10,090 bases of DNA from an uncultured Bacteroidota bacterium. Its GTDB lineage: Bacteria > Bacteroidota > Bacteroidia > UKL13-3. The position numbers and the translations under genes were made by a program. The stretch covers positions 1-10,090 of the forward strand of contig CAIVPY010000106.1 of assembly GCA_903907885.1 (NCBI GenBank), written 5' to 3'. Numbering within the stretch: the first letter of the stretch is position 1; the number at the start of each line of letters is the position of its first letter. Below are positions 1-7,993 of this stretch, in pieces. The notes beneath the pieces were generated by a model. The model made no database searches. It was not told the origin of the DNA and saw only the letters and a list, made by a program, of their open reading frames with translations.

Positions 1-1
1 A

Positions 2-622
2 ATTGACGACAAAGATTTTATTTTTTGTATGGCTAATAAAACAGGCCCTCAAAACAAAGCGAATAAAACGCACTATGCTTTTTATGAAAATCCCGAATCT
101 ATATATTTCTATATACTTACAAAATTTGAAAATAATTGGAAGGTTGAAGTTCAAAAACAAGGTTTTAAACCAGAAGAGTATAGCTATATTGAGTTTTTGC
201 CACCCTTTGCCATTGATACTATTAATAAAATCCCCTACATGTATTTCTTGTACAACTCAACTGCTATGGGGAATGGAGCCGGTGGCTACACAGCTCTTTG
301 TTTTACCTTAATATCTTTAGTTGACTTTCAAAAAACCGAATTGATTTATTCTGGAGAAAATTCTACAACCGATAAAAAAGGGAATCTAATAAGTATTAGT
401 GAAGGAGAGTTTTCTAATCTTGAGGAGCTTTCCGACAAACCATATTTAAAGACATATTTAGAAAATAAAGCTAACACCTCGTCGTATATTTATAAGCCAA
501 CTGCCGAGGAAATGGATATTGACAGTTTCAAAAATCATGAAAAAATGGGAGGCCGACAATCCCGGAATATAAAATGTTTGGGAATTAAAAGGAAGTGCCT
601 CTGTTTGTTACTCTCTTCTTGA
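2..622 (+). CDS. Unrecognised protein, 5' end outside window, C-terminus probably frameshifted
   Basis: The reading frame is open from base 2, so the Met at 29 is not necessarily the start and the gene probably begins upstream of the window. I do not recognise the family. The visible protein is about 206 residues, rich in Tyr, Phe, Asn and Lys, with no signal peptide or catalytic motif in the part shown. Up to about position 545 it reads as ordinary coding sequence. After that this frame becomes Arg/Cys/Leu-rich and looks non-coding, ending KRKCLCLLLSS. The +1 frame from 546 reads more like protein (WEADNPGI, a TAA, then NVWELKGSASVCYSLLDFP) before stopping. A one-base indel near the A-run at 539-545, plus one nonsense change, would explain this. 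The gene is therefore likely damaged at its 3' end. It lies upstream of the lipoprotein gene on the same strand with an 80-base gap. Confidence 0.55.
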   Translation: MDDKDFIFCMANKTGPQNKANKTHYAFYENPESIYFYILTKFENNWKVEVQKQGFKPEEYSYIEFLPPFAIDTINKIPYMYFLYNSTAMGNGAGGYTALCFTLISLVDFQKTELIYSGENSTTDKKGNLISISEGEFSNLEELSDKPYLKTYLENKANTSSYIYKPTAEEMDIDSFKNHEKMGGRQSRNIKCLGIKRKCLCLLLSS

Positions 623-702
623 TTTTCCACTAAATGAACGAAATTAAAAGGAATAGATTGCCGGGGATACGTAATTTGTTATGAGTTAAACCACCCAATG
701 TT

Positions 703-1527
703 ATGAAAAAATATCTGATAGTAGCGGTACTTTTACAGTTGTTCTTATTAATCGCATGTAATTCTGGCAAGCAAAAACCAGGCGATTTTGCGGAAAAACT
801 GGCAAAACAGAACTGCCAATGTTTTGAATCATCAGGAAATCTGGATATCCGGACAAGTTTGAAAAAACAGGACTCTTGTCGCCAATCAGCCAATCAGCGT
901 CTGAGGGAATATTGCCAGCAAGCGGGCAAAGAAGACAGCATCCTGGCAATGACATTTTATGCGGAAAAAAATAAACCCTGCAAACCAACTTTGTCAGAAG
1001 CCGATATGAAATCGACCGATTCAGCTATTCTGAAACTTACGGGTAAAGTATGGATTCGAAAAGACGGGTGGACGAATTCTATATTTTTTGTGGATTCAAA
1101 AAGAACTATCCATTTTATTCAATATAAAAACAGTCAGCCAATACAAGTGCAAGACAACCTTATTTTAATTGGGAAGGATAGTGCAACAATCAGGGTGGAT
1201 GGTAATTATATACGGGTAACCAGTCTGGATGGCAAATCGGTTACACTGAGACAGGCAGGACAGAAAGATTTTGTGATTGGATCCTGGTATGGTGCTTCCC
1301 AACGTGTCAGGCTGGATTTATATTCCAGTGGCTCTGGTTATGTCACCACTTCTTATTCAGTTGCTATATCCTGGGATATGAAAGGGAACAGCCTGTATGT
1401 TTCTGAAATTGGCTGGGTCAGTTTCGGCTTAAGAAATAATTACCAGATAATGAATTTTGGAGCTGGCGAAATGGTACGACTCCGTTTGGCAGGATCGATG
1501 ACTTTACGCAAAATGATGAATGAATAG
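703..1527 (+). CDS. Putative lipoprotein of unknown function (274 aa)
   Basis: The protein starts with a lipoprotein signal peptide: MKK, a hydrophobic run (residues 4-17) and the lipobox L16-I17-A18-C19, so Cys19 would be lipidated after SPase II cleavage. The mature protein would sit in the inner or outer membrane facing the periplasm, or at the surface. Residues 20-100 are charged, likely helical, and contain several Cys (for example NCQCF, DSCRQ and EYCQQ) that could form disulfides. Residues from about 115 to 274 alternate polar and hydrophobic residues with many Gly, Ser and Val, which suggests beta structure. No family is recognised. The ATG at 703 is chosen because it gives the lipobox at the right distance; there is no Shine-Dalgarno sequence, as is usual in Bacteroidota. 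Base composition is visibly more GC-rich than the RM genes downstream. It reads as an intact gene. Confidence 0.8.
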   Translation: MKKYLIVAVLLQLFLLIACNSGKQKPGDFAEKLAKQNCQCFESSGNLDIRTSLKKQDSCRQSANQRLREYCQQAGKEDSILAMTFYAEKNKPCKPTLSEADMKSTDSAILKLTGKVWIRKDGWTNSIFFVDSKRTIHFIQYKNSQPIQVQDNLILIGKDSATIRVDGNYIRVTSLDGKSVTLRQAGQKDFVIGSWYGASQRVRLDLYSSGSGYVTTSYSVAISWDMKGNSLYVSEIGWVSFGLRNNYQIMNFGAGEMVRLRLAGSMTLRKMMNE

Positions 1528-1594
1528 AAAGATCTGGATTTATTTACCTTGTATAGTGAACACTCCCACCGGGTTTATGTTAACCAATATTAGT

Positions 1595-1624
1595 TGACCG
1601 GATTTTCCACTCATCCCGTCAAGG
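1595..1624 (+). repeat. Partial copy of the short element's right end
   Basis: The 15-mer TGACCGGATTTTCCA at 1595-1609 is identical to the right end of both longer copies (1871-1885 and 2290-2304). It is followed eight bases later by GTCAAGG (1618-1624), which also directly follows the same 15-mer in the 2180-2326 copy. This is probably a remnant of the same element or of its parent's repeated ends. Confidence 0.5.
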
Positions 1625-1760
1625 TATGTGAAAAGCCATACGGCAGAATTTATCTACGAGCGAAGGTTTAAATGATTTATAAAGTTGAAGAATAAGGATT
1701 AAAAATTCTGTGTTAAATGTCCCCCAAGATGTGCCCCGAAACAAAAAAAGCTTTATAATT

Positions 1761-1885
1761 TGGAATATCCAGGGGCCTTGACCACCTAAATCCGGAAACG
1801 ATTGACCAGGAACAGTATTGAGTACCATCGTCCTTCCTGGTCAAACGAAATCTGCGAAGGATGGTCAAGGTGACCGGATTTTCCA
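1761..1885 (+). mobile_element. Short palindromic element, copy 1 (MITE-like, IS21-type ends)
   Basis: This 125-bp sequence differs from 2180-2304 at only 6 positions, with no gaps. It begins TGG and ends CCA (TG...CA termini) and is an imperfect palindrome. The outer ends TGGAATATCC and GGATTTTCCA pair, then CCTTGACCACC pairs with the GGTCAAGG side, then TTGACCAGGAA pairs with TTCCTGGTCAA around a 21-base loop. AATT lies directly on both sides (1757-1760 and 1886-1889), a possible 4-bp target-site duplication. TG...CA ends, short duplications and repeated TTGACC-type motifs are known traits of IS21-family ends. A further related motif, TTGACCCACTAAAACCGG, follows at 1888-1905. No transposase is encoded, so this would be a non-autonomous derivative or an end remnant. 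The IS21 assignment is inference. Confidence 0.6.
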
Positions 1886-2179
1886 AATTGACCCACTAAA
1901 ACCGGCACAAACTGCCCTCCAGAATTAGAGATAAAAGAACGATTGTTTTTGTAGACTAAATATCGGTTGTTTTATTGAAACTAACCGAGATAAATTATGT
2001 CCAACAAACCAATTTTCCACTCCTTTTCCGTATCTTTTAAATATTCACAACCCACTCCCTGCCATAAACGCGGTTAACATACATTTTCAGGCAGTTAACA
2101 GGCCTTAAATGCAAAACATGGCACAGAACTACCATTGATCTAATAAAATTGAAATTTGGGGCTGTAAGTGGCACTATTC

Positions 2180-2326
2180 TAGAAAATCCAGGGGCCTTGA
2201 CCACCTAAATCCGGAAACGATTGACCAGGAACAGTATTGAGTACCAACGTTCTTCCTGGTCAAACGAAATCGGCGAAGGGTGGTCAAGGTGACCGGATTT
2301 TCCAGTCAAGGCCTCTAGATTTTCTA
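2180..2326 (+). mobile_element. Short palindromic element, copy 2, with extra inverted end
   Basis: Bases 2180-2304 match copy 1 at 119 of 125 positions. Internal pairing is exact for 2195-2205 with 2279-2289 (CCTTGACCACC) and for 2221-2231 with 2253-2263 (TTGACCAGGAA). Unlike copy 1, bases 2305-2326 form an inverted repeat of the left end 2180-2201, matching at 20 of 22 positions, so this copy is bounded by TAGAAAATCC...TTTTCTA. No flanking target duplication was found. It carries no coding capacity. Confidence 0.6.
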
Positions 2327-2645
2327 CGCTACTCACCAATTTTTTAAAATACAGAAGAAAGGAAAAAAACGTGTAACATGGGACAACCAAAGATTTAATC
2401 TAAAAGCTTACAGGGGCATTCAGGAAGGCATCGGCAGACGATTGCAGCACTATTCAGCCTTGAGGGATTTAAGTGGCTTAAATGGGCTTAAAACGCCAAA
2501 TTGATATATTCAATAGAACTTGATAAAAAATCCAATAAACCAAAGAATATTTTTAATGTGAGCAGGTGTTTTCATTATATTCAATACAAACAAACAATCA
2601 ACAATGATTCAAGAGTTCAGTAATTCTAAAACGGCTTACAAATAC

Positions 2646-2891
2646 TTATTTCCAAATAATCTTTTTAAGCGGCGTTTCATTAAGCTTCTTTCCTAGCCTA
2701 TCCTTTAGGTTACAAATATCATCTTCATCTGTGCTAATGAAAAAGAAATCAGGCATCGTTTTACAAAGCTTTTGATATTAAAGTTCCTTATTTTCTCTTT
2801 TTACATTGTAAGCCTCATCATTCATACCAAAATGTTCCAAAATAATACAATTAAATTTTGAAGGATATGCAAAGAAGCGGGACCAGGTGTG
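2646..2891 (-). pseudogene. Decayed 3' fragment of a gene, possibly a nuclease/helicase-associated protein
   Basis: Read on the minus strand from 2891 to the TAA at 2646-2648, one frame gives protein-like sequence interrupted only by a TAA at 2778-2780. The upstream half includes FAYPSKFNCIILEHFGMN followed by DEAYNVKRENKEL. The downstream half includes MPDFFFISTDEDD followed by ICNLKDRLGKKLNETP. Both halves stay in the same frame across the stop, which argues for a real gene carrying a nonsense mutation rather than chance. The 5' side is lost: a stop occurs at 2892-2894 and no start is visible. The LEHFGM...AY...K pattern recalls the C-terminal nuclease-like region of some UvrD-type helicases and related PD-(D/E)XK proteins, but that is a weak resemblance made by eye. 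It lies just upstream of the first cassette-type palindrome. Confidence 0.5.
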
Positions 2892-2934
2892 CTAGGGATT
2901 TTAAGAGATACAAGAAATAATAACTTTAGTAAAT

Positions 2935-3082
2935 CACCATAACTTTTATTGTATTGTCGCAAATGTGAAACCAGTTATATAAATCTTGCATAACCTATTT
3001 AAGTAGTTGACAATCAGGATGACAATTTTAATGTAATATAATATTCTTATATTCGCATATACGACAATACATACGTTAGGTG
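2935..3082 (+). repeat. attC-like palindromic element 0
   Basis: It starts with CACCATAAC (2935-2943) and ends with GTTAGGTG (3075-3082). Inside, TGTATTGTCG (2950-2959) pairs perfectly with CGACAATACA (3062-3071). The stem continues imperfectly so that 2950-2969 matches the reverse complement of 3052-3071 at 17 of 20 positions. The order (TAAC box, spacer, left arm, long variable centre, right arm, spacer, GTTA box) is that of an integron attC site, and GTTAGGT fits the attC R' consensus GTTRRRY. The spacers and centre differ from the two downstream elements, so this is the least certain of the three. The predicted exchange point is between G3075 and T3076. Confidence 0.45.
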
Positions 3083-3151
3083 CAAGCGTAGGACGACCGA
3101 AAGTGCGAACATAAACAGACAAAAAAACAGTGGACAAAATGCCAACCCTTC

Positions 3152-3215
3152 GCAAAATTAAAAGAGCTGCAAGCCTACACACGAGCCAACGCTTTTGCAG
3201 CACATTTAATTTTGC
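3152..3215. repeat. Hairpin P1 upstream of the RM operon
   Basis: Bases 3152-3172 and 3195-3215 are inverted repeats matching at 19 of 21 positions, with a 22-base loop. The two mismatches are A opposite A, on either side of one G:C pair, in the context AAAAGAGCT / AGCACATTT. The same two 9-mers and the same mismatch pair occur in the hairpin downstream of res (7867-7932), so the elements are related. The loop contains GCCAACGC, which also flanks the downstream hairpin. The stem lies about 135 bases before the mod start, so it could affect the leader transcript or be a recombination or protein-binding site. Function unknown. Confidence 0.65.
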
Positions 3216-3349
3216 CCAAACGCACCCAAAGCCCACCCACCACCCAACTGGCAGACACTTGACAACTTGACGCCAACTTTTGACCAAAAAAAGGATTAAA
3301 AACTTAACTTAGCGACTTGTAAAAACGACACGAAATTTTAAAAATATAG

Positions 3350-5047
3350 ATGGCAAAAAGCAAATACGACAACTACTCCAAAGAGCAACTAATAGACAAG
3401 ATAAATCTATTAGAAAAACAGCGATATGGTTTAGTTTGGGAGGACAAACCAGAGGCTATTGCCGACCAATGTGAAAGAGAATTACCAGTTCTTACGGAGG
3501 ACAAATCAAAAGAAATCATAAACGACCCGTCAAAACCAACCAACTTTATATTTGAGGGCGACAATTATCATACTCTTTACACTCTCAACTTTACTCACAA
3601 AAGAAAAATAGATGTAATTTATATTGACCCACCATACAACACAGGAAATAAAAGCTGGCGATATAACAATGACTTCATAGATAAAGAAGATAGATTTCGC
3701 CATAGTAAATGGCTTTCATTTATGAGCAAGCGATTAAGGCTTGCAAGAAGACTACTAAAAGAAAATGGTATTATTATTTGTGCTATTGACGATTATGAAT
3801 TTGCTTCTTTAAAATTACTTTTTGACAATATCTATGGAGAACAAAATAGACTTGGAACTTTAGTTGTAGTCCATAATCCAAGAGGACGTAATGACGACAA
3901 GTTTTTCGCTTCTCAACACGAATATGTATTGGTTTATGCTAAGAATTCGGACAAGGCAAATGTTCATCATTTTGCATTGAATGATGATGATAAAGACCAA
4001 TACAAAAAAGCTGATGATATTTCTCCATTCGCAGAAACTTCGTTTATAAGAACTGGTAATAATTCAAAAAGGACTGAAAGACCTAATTTGTATTATCCAA
4101 TATATTACAACGAAAAAACAACTGAACTTTCATTAACTAAAACAAAAGGATGGGAAGAATTATTACCAACAAACAATGATGGAGAGGAAAAATGTTGGAG
4201 ATGGGGCAAAGAAACATTTTTAGAATTACAAGCAACAGAACTCTTTGTGAAGAAAGTTAAAGGCGAAAATAAAATTTACAAAAAGAGGCGATTAAACGAT
4301 AACACTGGGAAAAAACCTAAAACTGTTTGGTATGACTCCAAATATGATGCTTCAAGTAATGGTATTATGTTACTTCAAAAAATTTTAGGAAAGGACAACA
4401 CATTTAATTATCCAAAATCAATTTATGCTGTAAAAGACATTTTGGAAATCACGTCAAATCCAAACTCATTAATACTTGATTTTTTCGCAGGAAGTGGAAC
4501 TACTGGACAAGCAGTGTTAGAATTAAATCAACAAGATAATGGAAACAGACAATTTATTCTTTGCACTAACAATGAAAATAAAATCTGTGAAGAAGTAACC
4601 TATCCAAGAATAAAAAAGGTTATTGAAGGTTATGGAAGTAAAAAAGGCATTAAAGCAAATGTAAAATACTTCACTACTGATTATGTGCCTTTTGTGCTTA
4701 CAGACAATGATAAAAGGACTTTAGTTGCAAGAAGCACAGAATTACTATGTATCGCAGAAAATACATTTGAAGTAGTAAAACAAAACAAAAAGAAATTAGA
4801 CTATTCCGTATTCAAAAATGCAAAACAACATACTGCAATCATTTATGATGAAGATAGTATTGAAAATTGTTGTTCCGAATTAAATAAAATCAACCCTAAG
4901 CACAAGGTTATCATTTATGTGTTTAGCTACGACCATACTTACGATGAAGTGGATTTTGAAACATTAAATATAAAATTTGATGTAAAGCCAATTCCAGAAG
5001 CAATTCTAAACGTGTATCGTAAAATCTCCAAATTGAAACGTAAATGA
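3350..5047 (+). CDS. mod: Type III restriction-modification DNA methyltransferase (Mod), adenine-N6, beta class
   Basis: This enzyme transfers a methyl group from S-adenosylmethionine to an adenine in an asymmetric recognition site; Mod also provides the sequence specificity of the Mod-Res complex. The catalytic motif IV DPPYNTG is at residues 93-99, preceded by FEGDNYHTL (68-76). The SAM-binding motif I, DFFAGSGTTGQAV, is at 377-389. Motif IV before motif I is the beta-class order seen in type III Mod proteins. The variable stretch of roughly residues 165-345 should contain the target-recognition domain, and YPKSIYAVKDIL (354-365) matches the conserved segment before motif I. At 565 residues it is somewhat shorter than EcoP15I Mod (about 644). 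The start at 3350 fits the family N-terminus; no Shine-Dalgarno is seen, only an A-rich leader. Its TGA overlaps the res ATG (ATGA), so the two are translationally coupled. No simple-sequence tract that would suggest phase variation was seen. All motifs look intact. The target sequence cannot be read from the protein. Confidence 0.95.
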   Translation: MAKSKYDNYSKEQLIDKINLLEKQRYGLVWEDKPEAIADQCERELPVLTEDKSKEIINDPSKPTNFIFEGDNYHTLYTLNFTHKRKIDVIYIDPPYNTGNKSWRYNNDFIDKEDRFRHSKWLSFMSKRLRLARRLLKENGIIICAIDDYEFASLKLLFDNIYGEQNRLGTLVVVHNPRGRNDDKFFASQHEYVLVYAKNSDKANVHHFALNDDDKDQYKKADDISPFAETSFIRTGNNSKRTERPNLYYPIYYNEKTTELSLTKTKGWEELLPTNNDGEEKCWRWGKETFLELQATELFVKKVKGENKIYKKRRLNDNTGKKPKTVWYDSKYDASSNGIMLLQKILGKDNTFNYPKSIYAVKDILEITSNPNSLILDFFAGSGTTGQAVLELNQQDNGNRQFILCTNNENKICEEVTYPRIKKVIEGYGSKKGIKANVKYFTTDYVPFVLTDNDKRTLVARSTELLCIAENTFEVVKQNKKKLDYSVFKNAKQHTAIIYDEDSIENCCSELNKINPKHKVIIYVFSYDHTYDEVDFETLNIKFDVKPIPEAILNVYRKISKLKRK

Positions 5048-7857
5048 AACAAGTAGCATATCAAGAAGAATATATAACTGAATTGACTGAAACAGCAGTC
5101 AAACTCTTAAACGACAAGTATAGAGACCAAGGAACTATTGTGTTAAAAGCACCGACTGGTTCAGGTAAAACTTATATGATTTCACAAGCAATAACCAAAA
5201 TTGTAAAACAACAAGGAAGCAAAGCTTCCTATTGTTTTATTTGGTTATCCGTAAATTCTTTACACGAACAAAGCAGACAAAGTTTAAGTCAATATTTAGA
5301 AGATGAAAAACTTTTAGAATGTATCACAATTGATGACATTCAAAACAACACTATTGAAGAAAACGAAATTGTTTTTATTAATTGGGATAGTCTGATAAAA
5401 GAGAATAACGTTTTCCGAATGGAAAACGAAAAAGACTGGAATTTACAATCTGTTGTAGCAAATACTAAGGACGAAGGCAGAGAAATTATTTTAATCATAG
5501 ATGAAAGTCATAGAACTGCAAAAGCTGAAAAAGCGAAAGATGTAATAAATGAAATTCAGCCTAAATTAACAATTGAAATGACTGCCACACCAACTAATAT
5601 TAGTGGCACTTTGATAGAAATTCCTTTAGGTAGAGTTATAGCCGAAGGAATGATAAAAAGTGAAGTTCAAATAAATCCTAATAGTAAAAACATAAAGGAA
5701 AATAAAGACCTTTTAAATGTTGCATTAAAAAAACGGAAAGAACTACAACAAGCATATAAGGACCTTGAAACTGAAATAAATCCTTTATTACTAATTCAAA
5801 TCCCTAATAAAAAACAAACCGATAGTTCAAACCCTGAAGATTATATTATTGGCTTATTAGCCGAACACGATATAACAGAAAGAAATGGCAAATTAGCCAT
5901 AAGGATTTCAGGTGTTGACATTAAAGAACTTGATGAAAAAGTAAAACCACATAACAGCGAAATAGAAGTCTTAATTTTTAAAGAAGCCATTGCATTAGGC
6001 TGGGACTGTCCGAGAGCATCAATAATATTTCTACAAAGAGAATGGAAACAAGAACGATATAGTTTCAACATTCAGACATTAGGGCGTATTATGCGAATGC
6101 CTGAACAAATGCACTACCCTACTAAACCACTTTTGAATATTGGTTATGTGTTTTCTGCATCAGACAATTTTGAAATAGTGCAAGAGTTGGCAAATGACTA
6201 TGTAAGTAATTTGCAAATGGAACGTGATGAAGATTTAAACACTAAACCAATAAAATTAACAAGCGAATTTATTCGTAGAAAAAGAGAACTAACAAGACTT
6301 TCGGGAGATTTCAAAAAGTGTTTATTTGAGGCAGCGAAAGAACTTAAAACAAAAGACGAAATAAACCCAAGCATTAAACAAATAACAAAAACAGTTGCCA
6401 TTGACGGAAAGGTAAAGGAACTTGATAGGGAACAAAAACAAGAAATTGAGTTTTCAGAAAAAACAGCAATTAAAAAAGATATAAAAGAAGTAGCAGACAG
6501 CTATGTAAACTTTTGTGCTGATATGTCTAACCCTTATGCAAAGGCACGTTCAACAAATATTATCAAATCATCTTTAAGAAGTTGGTTCAAAGATGAATTT
6601 GAAATTGGCGATGAAGACCAAATTTCTCTAATTGTAATGAACAGGAGTAATAATTCTTCAATCAAAACACTAATAGAAGATGCCAAGGAAAAATATAAAA
6701 ACCTTCCAACTAAGGATGAAGAAATTATTCAAAATGCAAATTGGGAAATCCCTGAAAGCATAAGCATCTTCACCGATTATGAGATATTACAAAACTCAAA
6801 CAAATCAATAATTAAGCAAGCTGACGATAAAAAGTATTTCGTAAAAAAGAATAAAAACGGAAAAATAGAATTATCAAATCCTGAAATTGAATTTATCAAA
6901 GACCTTGATAAAACTGACGATGATATACTTTGGTGGTTTAAAAATGGAGTAAGTGAAAGCAAATACTTTGGAATTGCATATAAAAAATCAGACGGTTACC
7001 ACTATGGTTTTTATCCTGACTTTTTAATTAAGACTAAAAAAGAAACCATAATCGTTGAAATAAAGGACGACAAAGATTTCAAACCAGAAAATGCTTTAAA
7101 ATTACAAGCAGGGAGAAACTATCTTACAAGAGTTTCAAGTAAGGAAAAGGTTAGATTTTATATGCTTTCTCCTATTGATTACAGTAGATTTTTCAATCTT
7201 TTAAAAGACCAAGACCTTGATAAATTCAAATCAACTTTTGAAGAAAAACTCTTACGCTACAATCAAAGTCAAAAGAAATTAATTCAAAGCAAAGACGACC
7301 AAACTGAAAAAGATAAAGAGGTTTTAGAACTTCTTTCAGAGTTAGACCAAACCATCAACGAATTAAAAGACCAAAAATTCAAAAATGAATTATTGGAAAT
7401 GGAATTAACGGAAGCACAAGACAACGTTAAGACCTTAGCAAAATCATTAACCGAAATTAAACCCGAAAAGGAAGAGGCGAAAGAAATAAAAATTGAAAGG
7501 CCTTTTAATATTTGTGTATTGGGTGAAGTTTCCGACCAGACATTAATTAGCAAAGAACTCAACAAATATTTTGACAAAGTTGGTGTAGCGACAACAGACT
7601 GGAACATTGAATATTTCAATAATTCAAAACTTCAAAACAGCAATGTTTTAAGGTCATTACACAAAGGACAAAGTAAGTTCAGCTTAATTGTAACTGGACA
7701 AATATTTCATCACTCTGGAAAAGGAAACGCAAAGGCAAATATTATTTCAGAACTTAAAAATGAAAAATACATTCCTCATCGTATCGGTAGTAATCCAAAA
7801 GACTTTTTGACACCTGAAAAAATAATAGAAGTGATAGACGAATACATAAACAAATAG
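5044..7857 (+). CDS. res: Type III restriction enzyme, helicase/nuclease subunit (Res), with extra C-terminal domain
   Basis: Res is the ATP-dependent DNA-cleaving subunit that works in complex with Mod on unmethylated sites. Superfamily 2 helicase motifs are present: motif I APTGSGKT (36-43), motif II DESH (153-156), motif III TATP (180-183), an ALGWDCPRA segment (317-325) and motif VI QTLGRIMRM (344-352). The endonuclease motif is P658-D659-F660 followed by E672-I673-K674 (PD-ExK), with all key residues present. In well-known type III Res proteins of about 970 residues the nuclease lies near the C-terminus. Here about 260 residues follow it: a Lys/Glu/Gln-rich, probably coiled-coil stretch (about 735-815) and a compact domain (about 818-937) with alternating beta-like and helical segments, including FNICVLGEVSD and FSLIVTGQIFHHSGKGN. 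That tail vaguely recalls small Rossmann-like domains such as DUF2325, a weak guess. Translation starts inside the mod stop codon. The gene is AT-rich like mod. Confidence 0.93.
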   Translation: MKQVAYQEEYITELTETAVKLLNDKYRDQGTIVLKAPTGSGKTYMISQAITKIVKQQGSKASYCFIWLSVNSLHEQSRQSLSQYLEDEKLLECITIDDIQNNTIEENEIVFINWDSLIKENNVFRMENEKDWNLQSVVANTKDEGREIILIIDESHRTAKAEKAKDVINEIQPKLTIEMTATPTNISGTLIEIPLGRVIAEGMIKSEVQINPNSKNIKENKDLLNVALKKRKELQQAYKDLETEINPLLLIQIPNKKQTDSSNPEDYIIGLLAEHDITERNGKLAIRISGVDIKELDEKVKPHNSEIEVLIFKEAIALGWDCPRASIIFLQREWKQERYSFNIQTLGRIMRMPEQMHYPTKPLLNIGYVFSASDNFEIVQELANDYVSNLQMERDEDLNTKPIKLTSEFIRRKRELTRLSGDFKKCLFEAAKELKTKDEINPSIKQITKTVAIDGKVKELDREQKQEIEFSEKTAIKKDIKEVADSYVNFCADMSNPYAKARSTNIIKSSLRSWFKDEFEIGDEDQISLIVMNRSNNSSIKTLIEDAKEKYKNLPTKDEEIIQNANWEIPESISIFTDYEILQNSNKSIIKQADDKKYFVKKNKNGKIELSNPEIEFIKDLDKTDDDILWWFKNGVSESKYFGIAYKKSDGYHYGFYPDFLIKTKKETIIVEIKDDKDFKPENALKLQAGRNYLTRVSSKEKVRFYMLSPIDYSRFFNLLKDQDLDKFKSTFEEKLLRYNQSQKKLIQSKDDQTEKDKEVLELLSELDQTINELKDQKFKNELLEMELTEAQDNVKTLAKSLTEIKPEKEEAKEIKIERPFNICVLGEVSDQTLISKELNKYFDKVGVATTDWNIEYFNNSKLQNSNVLRSLHKGQSKFSLIVTGQIFHHSGKGNAKANIISELKNEKYIPHRIGSNPKDFLTPEKIIEVIDEYINK

Positions 7858-7866
7858 CCAACGCAT

Positions 7867-7932
7867 TTGGTAGCACATTTGCATTTTTGCTGACACACAA
7901 ATCAACGCTAAAAAATGCAAAAGAGCTACCAA
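7867..7932. repeat. Hairpin P2 directly downstream of the RM operon
   Basis: Beginning 9 bases after the res stop codon, 7867-7890 pairs with 7907-7932. The stem has about 20 base pairs around a 16-base loop. It includes AGCACATTT on the left arm and AAAAGAGCT on the right, giving the same pair of A/A mismatches as hairpin P1 but with the arms in swapped order. GCCAACGC flanks the hairpin on both sides (7857-7864 and 7933-7940). It could end or protect the operon transcript, but no U-tract follows, so a standard intrinsic terminator is not supported. Confidence 0.65.
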
Positions 7933-7993
7933 GCCAACGCACCAAGACAGCAGTAAACAATGGACAACAGAGCAACGACAGACAGAACGCCAG

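Larger units (their letters stand above)
1528..2645. other. 1.1-kb gene-free region carrying short mobile-element copies
   Basis: No convincing gene is present on either strand. The open frames at 1619-1828 and 2205-2390 (minus) are created partly by the repeat copies themselves. The recognisable content is a partial repeat end at 1595-1624 and two copies of a short palindromic element (1761-1885 and 2180-2326). The rest (1625-1760, 1906-2179 and 2327-2645) is AT-rich with nothing I can identify, and no promoter or terminator was supported. Confidence 0.6.

Noticed and set aside
3..311. Overlapping open frame at the window start
   Set aside because: It is out of frame with the longer and better-composed frame at 2-622, and its Leu/Ile/Pro-rich content is typical of a shadow frame.
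1595..2326. CRISPR array
   Set aside because: The repeats are few, irregularly spaced, 125 bp long and internally palindromic, and there are no regular spacers or cas genes.
2946..3287. Minus-strand open frame of 113 codons upstream of mod
   Set aside because: It runs through element 0 and hairpin P1, and has no protein-like pattern; it is open because the + strand is T-poor there.
3270..3349. Bacteroidota-type promoter (TTTG / TAnnTTTG) before mod
   Set aside because: A TTTG occurs near 3280 but no matching -7 element follows at the right distance.
7867..7932. Intrinsic terminator after res
   Set aside because: The stem is long and AT-rich but no T-run follows it, and a related hairpin lies upstream of mod, so termination is not its likely primary role.
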